DNA of 6,776 nucleotides, taken from contig CANHJJ010000096.1 in NCBI GenBank assembly GCA_947460565.1, positions 1 to 6,776 of the forward strand, given 5' to 3'. This document shows, one piece after another, positions 1-5,800 of the stretch. The translations under genes were made by a program, and so were the position numbers. The notes below the pieces were generated by a model, which saw only the letters and a program-made list of their open reading frames with translations, ran no database searches and had not been told where the DNA came from. Numbering within the stretch: position 1 is the first letter of the stretch; the number at the start of each line of letters is the position of its first letter. This DNA is from Bacteroidota bacterium. GTDB taxonomy: Bacteria > Bacteroidota > Bacteroidia > UKL13-3.

Positions 1-2864
1 AGACCTGAATTGGTCCACATCACAACTACAATATTGCTTCCTTGACCTGAATTGATTATTCCATTTTCAACACTCCAAACATAACTCAGATTATTTTTTT
101 TACTAACTCGATAAATATAATTTACACTGTCAATTACTGAGGTAATCTCTCCTTTGATGTTATCAACCAATGTGTCAGACCCAATATTTATTTTACTTCT
201 TTCATTATTCACAAGCATACTTTTACCGATATCTGCTAAAAAGAAAAGATCATTCTGTAGCATAGAATCAACAATAAGTATTCTGTTTTTTGCACCACAT
301 GGAATATCAGTGGTAAGGAAGAAATAATGTTTGCCTATACCAAGGTTTTGATTCAGAAAACTAATAGTTTGAAGTGTTGCATTTAGGTTATTGGTTTTTG
401 TTGCCAAAAGGATGGGATTTCCAGATAAAAAAGAAGAATTGTTATGATACCAAATTTTGAAATTGCTAATGTCAGTACTAGAATAGTTACCATAAGTTCT
501 GACTTGTATGCCGTTAATATCAATTGGTTTACATAAAATATTGAAATCTAATCGGTATAAAATAACATTGTTAGATCCTCTGCTTGGTAATGTATCGGGA
601 GCAGTAAAACCTGAAATGATATTACATGAAAGGTTCTCTGAAATATTTATATATAGCAAAATCGTATCTTTACAAGAAAAAGCGCCACTAGTTATTAATT
701 GAATGGAACCTTGGGTAAATTTACGCCATTCAATTATTACTTTATTTGTTCCTTGGCCACTTAAAATAGTTCCATTTGTAGCACTCCAATAATAGGATAT
801 GTTTGACCTAAAATCAACACTATAGGTGTATGGTACATTATTAAAAATTTCTATTGATGGTCCATAAATATTACCAATACTAGGTTGAATTATTATACTG
901 CAAGATTTGAATGTTTTGACTATTTGCTGTGTGGTATTAAAAAAAATGTCCTCACACAAAGTAATAATTGTTTTTTTCGCCCCAGCACATAACAAATCAC
1001 TTGTAAGAAAAATGTAATTGTTCCCAATACTAAAATTTTGATTTAGTCCTGAAAATAAATGCATCCCGGTATCTAACCCCATTGTCTTATTTGCCAAAAG
1101 AATCGGACTACCTGCACTTAATAGAGAGTCTGAGTTATACCAAAGTTTTAGATTAGCTATATCAGCAGAACCAAAACTACCCAATAACTTAAAGCGAATG
1201 GTTTGAAGACTCATTCCAGATTCTAGGCAAGAGATGGGAACTTTGATACGATATAAAATTACATTGTTTGTGTTGGCCTGTGGTTTATTGTTAGTTAAAT
1301 CTAAATTGCTTGCTTGAAATAAAGTTGTTGTGTCGATATTTCCATTATATATGCTTCCATTGGAACCAATAGCAAACTCATGGTAGTTATATAAATCAAT
1401 AAAGTTAAAAATACCTTGTGAAAAGGGATTTTGGCCAAATGCTTTTGAAACACTCTTCACATGCCATTTTCCTGATATGTTTTTAGCTGCAATATAGGAA
1501 TTACTTCTTGTAAAGGAGGGCAGTTCATTTTCCATTTTCCATTCAAATTTCAAATTTAGTCTACTGCCCTTATTTTGTAATTCGATTATTTTCCAAGTTT
1601 TATTTACAACATTATTATTAATGATATTTCCAGATGAATCTGTGACACCTTTTTTTATTGACATTGCAAAGTCATTGTTGGTACAAATATTCTGCATGTA
1701 AACTGGGTTATAGTCGCTAATAGTGCCAATAGGGAAGGTTATAATACCTGATTTTCCACTGCTTCCTATGTTATTAATAATCATCTTTCCTGTATCATCA
1801 ATTACGGCATAAGCGGAATCGTTTTCACCTTTGCTGATGCCATTAGTTTCAAGCACCAAATTATTCGCACCTAAAATAAATTTACCTTTAGTGAAAGTTA
1901 ACACTTCAGAGACATTGACATTGGCGCCTAAATATACATGAAAGGGATTTTTATGAATTAAGTTTTTAGATGCAATAGGACTAAGTGTGTTTTGACTTCT
2001 TGAAGTACCAGGGATATCGTTTCCCTTGAATTGAATGCTTCCTTTGTTGGCGTTAAGCGTTCCTAAATGGTTGAAATCAGCTCTGACACTTAGTGTGTCG
2101 TTACCATTCAATATATGTCTGCTAGTTGGGAAAAGGTTATAACCTCGTATATCAAGTTTGCCGGTAAAGGTTCCGTTATAAATACTAACCTCATGGTATT
2201 TATCCAATACTGCGCTTGTATCTTCCCCTGTTTTTTGAGATTTGGTTACCCATTGTGTTCCATTCCAATATGAAGGAGTATAACAGTATTTTTGATTTGC
2301 ACCAGCAGCTGCATATATTCCAGTTGTGTAATAATTCACAACTTGTGTTTGACCCCCATTTAAAGGATCTGAATAGTTAAATCCTGCTCCTAAAGGTGCT
2401 GCAAATTTCCATGCAAAATTAGGAGTTTGAGTGGTTGAAAAAGTAACAGAATTGGTTAACTGATAGGTATATAATTTCACCCTAGATCCAGATTTTACCT
2501 GTGTGCTTAATCCTAAAGGACCAGAAGTAATAGTATTTCGCCACCATTCGTTGTTGGTGCTTGTTTGAACATAATATTGAATGATTGTATTTTGTTGTGA
2601 TGATACCATTTCTGAAGATAATTGACTTATGGTAATAGTACCACCATTTCTCCATAATGGGTTTACAAAAAAGGCAATCGTGCCAGCCCTTAATTCAAAA
2701 TCAAATGTATCAATATTGTATAAATAGATGTCAATTTGGTAGGTGTTAGGGCTGGTTAACTTTTCATTTTCCAATCTCCATTCAATCTTGGGAAGTTGAG
2801 CTTTAGCATATGAACAAAGTAGATTGAATAATAATACAAACAATATGTATTTGAGTGTTTTCAT
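1..2864 (-). CDS. Secreted multidomain repeat protein, 3' end outside window
   Basis: A continuous frame of 954 codons runs from ATG at 2864-2862 to the left edge with no stop, so the C-terminus is missing. Residues 1-22 form a Sec signal peptide with a hydrophobic core and an AKA|Q cleavage site. Residues about 26-155 resemble a cohesin-like or related beta-sandwich. Residues about 220-505 are a beta-rich module with a FPIGT motif (377-381) followed by a W-K-I-I-E strand. Residues 511-742 and 743 onward are two copies of a BNR_assoc_N-like plus PKD-like unit that occurs five times in the gene just upstream. The start is supported by the signal peptide and by lying 7 bases after the upstream stop; no Shine-Dalgarno sequence is visible, as is usual in Bacteroidota. 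By analogy the missing end probably carries a T9SS sorting tail, but this is not seen. A surface or extracellular binding role is inferred; no catalytic domain is recognised. The reading frame is certain, the function is not. Confidence 0.93.
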   Translation of the reverse strand, partial: MKTLKYILFVLLFNLLCSYAKAQLPKIEWRLENEKLTSPNTYQIDIYLYNIDTFDFELRAGTIAFFVNPLWRNGGTITISQLSSEMVSSQQNTIIQYYVQTSTNNEWWRNTITSGPLGLSTQVKSGSRVKLYTYQLTNSVTFSTTQTPNFAWKFAAPLGAGFNYSDPLNGGQTQVVNYYTTGIYAAAGANQKYCYTPSYWNGTQWVTKSQKTGEDTSAVLDKYHEVSIYNGTFTGKLDIRGYNLFPTSRHILNGNDTLSVRADFNHLGTLNANKGSIQFKGNDIPGTSRSQNTLSPIASKNLIHKNPFHVYLGANVNVSEVLTFTKGKFILGANNLVLETNGISKGENDSAYAVIDDTGKMIINNIGSSGKSGIITFPIGTISDYNPVYMQNICTNNDFAMSIKKGVTDSSGNIINNNVVNKTWKIIELQNKGSRLNLKFEWKMENELPSFTRSNSYIAAKNISGKWHVKSVSKAFGQNPFSQGIFNFIDLYNYHEFAIGSNGSIYNGNIDTTTLFQASNLDLTNNKPQANTNNVILYRIKVPISCLESGMSLQTIRFKLLGSFGSADIANLKLWYNSDSLLSAGSPILLANKTMGLDTGMHLFSGLNQNFSIGNNYIFLTSDLLCAGAKKTIITLCEDIFFNTTQQIVKTFKSCSIIIQPSIGNIYGPSIEIFNNVPYTYSVDFRSNISYYWSATNGTILSGQGTNKVIIEWRKFTQGSIQLITSGAFSCKDTILLYINISENLSCNIISGFTAPDTLPSRGSNNVILYRLDFNILCKPIDINGIQVRTYGNYSSTDISNFKIWYHNNSSFLSGNPILLATKTNNLNATLQTISFLNQNLGIGKHYFFLTTDIPCGAKNRILIVDSMLQNDLFFLADIGKSMLVNNERSKINIGSDTLVDNIKGEITSVIDSVNYIYRVSKKNNLSYVWSVENGIINSGQGSNIVVVMWTNSG
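3..638 (-). repeat. Two-domain repeat unit 7, cut by the left edge
   Basis: Residues 743-954 of the downstream protein, 232 residues after unit 6 (Arg771 against Arg539). It carries the linker cysteine (N-L-S-C), N-N-V-I-L-Y-R, D-I-S-N-F-K-I-W-Y-H-N-N, D-I-P-C-G-A-K-N-R, and the start of the PKD-like domain (V-W-S-V-E-N-G, S-G-Q-G-S-N). The window ends inside the PKD-like domain. The sequence is closer to units 4 and 5 of the neighbouring gene than to unit 6 beside it. Confidence 0.85.
639..1334 (-). repeat. Two-domain repeat unit 6 (first in downstream gene)
   Basis: Residues 511-742 of the downstream protein. The first part has N-N-V-I-L-Y-R ending at residue 539, D-I-A-N-L-K-L-W-Y and a T-S-D-L-L-C strand. 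The PKD-like part has Y-Y-W-S-A-T-N-G and S-G-Q-G-T-N-K, ending with S-C-K-D-T. It differs from the other units in two ways: the S-T-G-N-S loop between the domains is replaced by a segment with two extra cysteines (637 and 655), and the N-terminal linker lacks the usual cysteine. Confidence 0.85.
1350..2207 (-). other. Beta-rich module with FPIGT motif, common type in Bacteroidota secreted proteins
   Basis: Residues about 220-505 show repeated short strands (L-T-F-T-K-G-K-F-I-L-G-A-N-N-L-V-L-E, then G-K-M-I-I-N-N-I). These lead into I-T-F-P-I-G-T with D-Y-N-P-V after it, then a T-W-K-I-I-E strand and a final Y-H-E-F-A-I-G-S. The same order (filament-like strands, FPVG-like motif, rTWxI strand, W/FxIG ending) is familiar from uncharacterised secreted proteins of the phylum. 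I know of no assigned function. A beta-solenoid followed by a beta-sandwich is plausible. Confidence 0.4.
2400..2789 (-). other. N-terminal beta-sandwich region, possibly cohesin-like
   Basis: Residues about 26-155 begin I-E-W-R-L-E-N-E and continue with Y-Q-I-D-I-Y-L-Y-N, F-E-L-R-A-G-T and R-N-G-G-T-I-T-I-S. Alternating hydrophobic strands of this layout (xVDVxLxxT ... FELxxGQ ... NGG) recur at the N-terminus of many Bacteroidota T9SS cargo proteins and look like a cohesin/Ig-type sandwich. The assignment rests on pattern memory only; a structure prediction would settle the fold. Confidence 0.4.
2799..2864 (-). other. Sec signal peptide of the downstream gene
   Basis: The first 22 residues have a basic start (M-K-T-L-K), a hydrophobic stretch (Y-I-L-F-V-L-L-F-N-L-L) and an A-K-A site before Gln23, a classic signal peptidase I pattern. 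Cys17 is preceded by Leu-Leu, which does not fit a lipoprotein lipobox. This supports export across the inner membrane and fixes the translation start. Confidence 0.9.
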
Positions 2865-2871
2865 GAATTTA
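2865..2871 (-). promoter_or_regulatory. Seven-base junction between the two genes
   Basis: The upstream TGA is followed by TAAATTC and then the downstream ATG. The last two bases of the TGA plus the next one also make an out-of-frame TAA overlapping it. There is no room for a promoter or terminator, so the genes are very likely co-transcribed. No Shine-Dalgarno motif is present; the AT-rich leader just before the ATG is normal for Bacteroidota. Re-initiation or translational coupling is possible. Confidence 0.7.
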
Positions 2872-5800
2872 TCATTTTATCACCAATGTTTTAATTATTT
2901 GCTCTGCATCGCTTTTTATTTTTAGCATATAAATGCCGGCATTCAATCTAGAATCAAATTCGAATCTCTGTTTGCCTGATTCTAGTAATTGTTTTTCAGT
3001 CCAAACCTCTTGTCCAATGAGATTGTATAAACTAAAGATAGCTTCAGATTTTCGTATTGAATTTAATTGGATGTTAAATTGACCATTGTTTGGATTAGGA
3101 AATATTTCAACCTCTGATAAATTTTTAATATTTTCAATACCTGTTCTATTAGTAAAAATATTTAAATTCAAGTAAGCAGTATCAGAACATTGAAATTGAT
3201 TTGTTGCCTTAATTTTAACTGAACCTTGTCCTTCAGATAGCCAATTTACAGTTATAGCATTTGTTCCTTGTCCATTGATTATATTGCCATTTGTTACACG
3301 CCATTCATAGTTTGCTATTTCTTGTTGAACAACACTATATAAGTAATTCAGTTTTGTTCTTACATTGTTTGTTTGACCATCAATGTTGTTTACTATTGGT
3401 AATGGATTAATCGTAATAGGTTTACTAGTAAATTCAGCACTTTTTATGATGCCATAATTAAATGATATATCATCTTGCGTAAGTGAATTAAAATAAATAA
3501 CTCTATTGTTTGCTCCGCATGGTATATCTGAAGTAATGAAAATAAAATGCGAATCAACTGGGAGACTTCGGTTTAAATTATTAAATTCTTGTATACCGGC
3601 TCCAGTATTTGTTGTTTTCGTGTCAAGTAGAATAGGTGTGCCTATTTTAAAGGATGGATTATTATGATACCAAATCTTGAAATTACTGATATCAGAATTT
3701 TCATAAGTTCCTCCGGTTGTAAATTTAATTCCTGCCAATATAGCATCATAGCTTTCAACTTTTATATCTACGCGATAAAGCACAATGTTATTTTGTCCCT
3801 TTGATGGTATGGGTTGGGGCGCAATTCCATTCTTTAACGAAATGATAGGTGAATTGTTTGTTATACTTACCGATTTATTACTCGATGCGTTGCATAGGTT
3901 GATATTGGTAGCATCTACCACTATCGAGCCTGGTCCAGAATCAAACCACTGAACTGTGATACTATTTGTGCCTTGCCCACTAATTACAGTTCCATTTGTG
4001 ATGGTCCAATTGTAAAATGTACCTGATACTAATGTTACATTATAGGTATATAATGAACTAGTGAATACATTTTGTATCCCAACAATATTGTCAACAATAG
4101 CGGTGTTGTTAATACTAACAGTGCTTGAAGTAAAGGTGCTTCCTACAGGTGTTCCTGACGATAATCCCACATCAGTATTCGTAATTGCTTTTACTATGAT
4201 ATCTTTTTTATTTGCCACACAGCTTATATCAGTGGTAAGGAATATATAATTTGCCCCATTTGGAAGAGGGGTTGCAATAAATATGAACTTATGTAATCCT
4301 GGGATTAAATTAGTGGTTTTAGTTGCTAATAATATGGGTGCACCACTATTAAAATTTGAACTATTGTGGTACCAAATTTTGAAATTTGAAATGTCGTTTG
4401 AACTATAATTTCCCTGTGTGGTAAATTGTAAAGAGTTAATTAGTGGCGAATTGCAACTTACATTTAGATCAACCCTATATAAGACTACATTTTTTGCCCC
4501 TCGAGTAGGATTGTTAATTGGAGCGATTCCGTTTGTAACACTAACACATCCTGGATTGTTTGAAATTGTTACTTGAAGTTGACTCGTATCAAGACACATT
4601 TGAGCATTCTGACCAATTAGTAAAATATTTCCAATTCCATTGTTTAGCCATTCTACTGTAATTTCATTTGTACCTTGCCCACTTGTAATATTTCCGTTTG
4701 TTACAATCCACTGATAGGTGATATTTGGTAATGGGCTCACATTATAAGTGTATGAAATATTTGTAGCAGCATTGATAATTGGACCTTTTATGCTGTCAAC
4801 CAAATCTGCTGGAGTTATGGTAATCGAACTAGCGCTAAATCCACTAGCAATTGAATTTCCTGTGCTAAATAGCATGTCATTGTTGCTAATTGGATTAACT
4901 ATAATAGTTGTGCTTTTAGGAGAACATAACAAGTTTGCCGTAATAAAAATATAACTTTTTCCAATGGGAAGGTTTACATTCAAAGTAGGGAAATTGTGAT
5001 TGCCTGGACCTATTCCATTGTTTTTACTATCTATTAATATTGGTTTGCCATTATTAAACAAACTATCTGTGTGAAGCCAAACTTTAAGACTATCGATTTC
5101 ATTGCCAGAATAGCTACCTGATGTGGTAAATTTTAATGATTTAAGTATAGTTGGCACACATATAACATTTGCATTTATGCTGTATAAAATTACATTTTTA
5201 GTGCCCATAATTGGGTTGTTATCAGGTGTTGTCCCGTTTGATATTTGTATGCAATTTGGATTATTAAGTATGTTAACAAACAAGGAAGTTGTATCGGCAC
5301 AAAGCAATAGGTTGGTGCCTTCAACAAACAATTTTCCAATTCCTAAACTGTCCCACTGAACAGAAACATTATTTGTTCCTTGCCCGCTTAAGATGGCACC
5401 ATTTGTAATGGTCCAATTGTAACTAGTCTGCAATTGGTTATTAACAGAATAGTTATAAATAGAATTTGTATAAACATTTGCTTTTGGTCCGGTAATACTA
5501 TCAATAATATTTAATTCATTGAAACTAATAATACTTGATGTAAATCCCGTTCCAGATGAATTTCCTGTTGAAAATGAAATGTTGTTTAAACCAATTGGCT
5601 TAATGATGATTGAACCTGATTTGGCTTTACAAAGTATGTCGGTAGTGATGAAAATGTAGCCTAAGCCTTTTTGATAAATTTGATTTAAAGAGGTGAAATT
5701 TTGAAAACCAGTGTCTAAATTAATTGTTTTGCTTGATATTAAGACAGGAGTTCCAATATCGAATGCGGAGTTTGTATGATACCATATTTTAAAGTTATCA

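Noticed and set aside
508..702. Small plus-strand open frame of 64 codons
   Set aside because: It lies antisense to the continuous minus-strand repeat protein, has no recognisable motif, and its composition is explained by the opposite frame.
94..946. Runs of eight identical bases (T at 94-101, A at 939-946) as phase-variation tracts
   Set aside because: The frame is intact through both, and such runs are common by chance in DNA this AT-rich; nothing else suggests slippage control.
2799..2864. Lipoprotein signal at Cys17 of the downstream protein
   Set aside because: The residues before the cysteine are Leu-Leu, without the small residue a lipobox needs; the A-K-A|Q site is a better fit.
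2862..2874. One gene split by a frameshift or nonsense mutation
   Set aside because: The upstream frame ends with an intact sorting domain and the downstream frame begins with an intact signal peptide, so these are two true genes.
4061..4954. Two small plus-strand open frames (4061-4249 and 4748-4954) with hydrophobic products
   Set aside because: Both are antisense to PKD-like/BNR_assoc_N-like repeats. The hydrophobic look comes from reading Asn/Thr-rich AT codons on the other strand.
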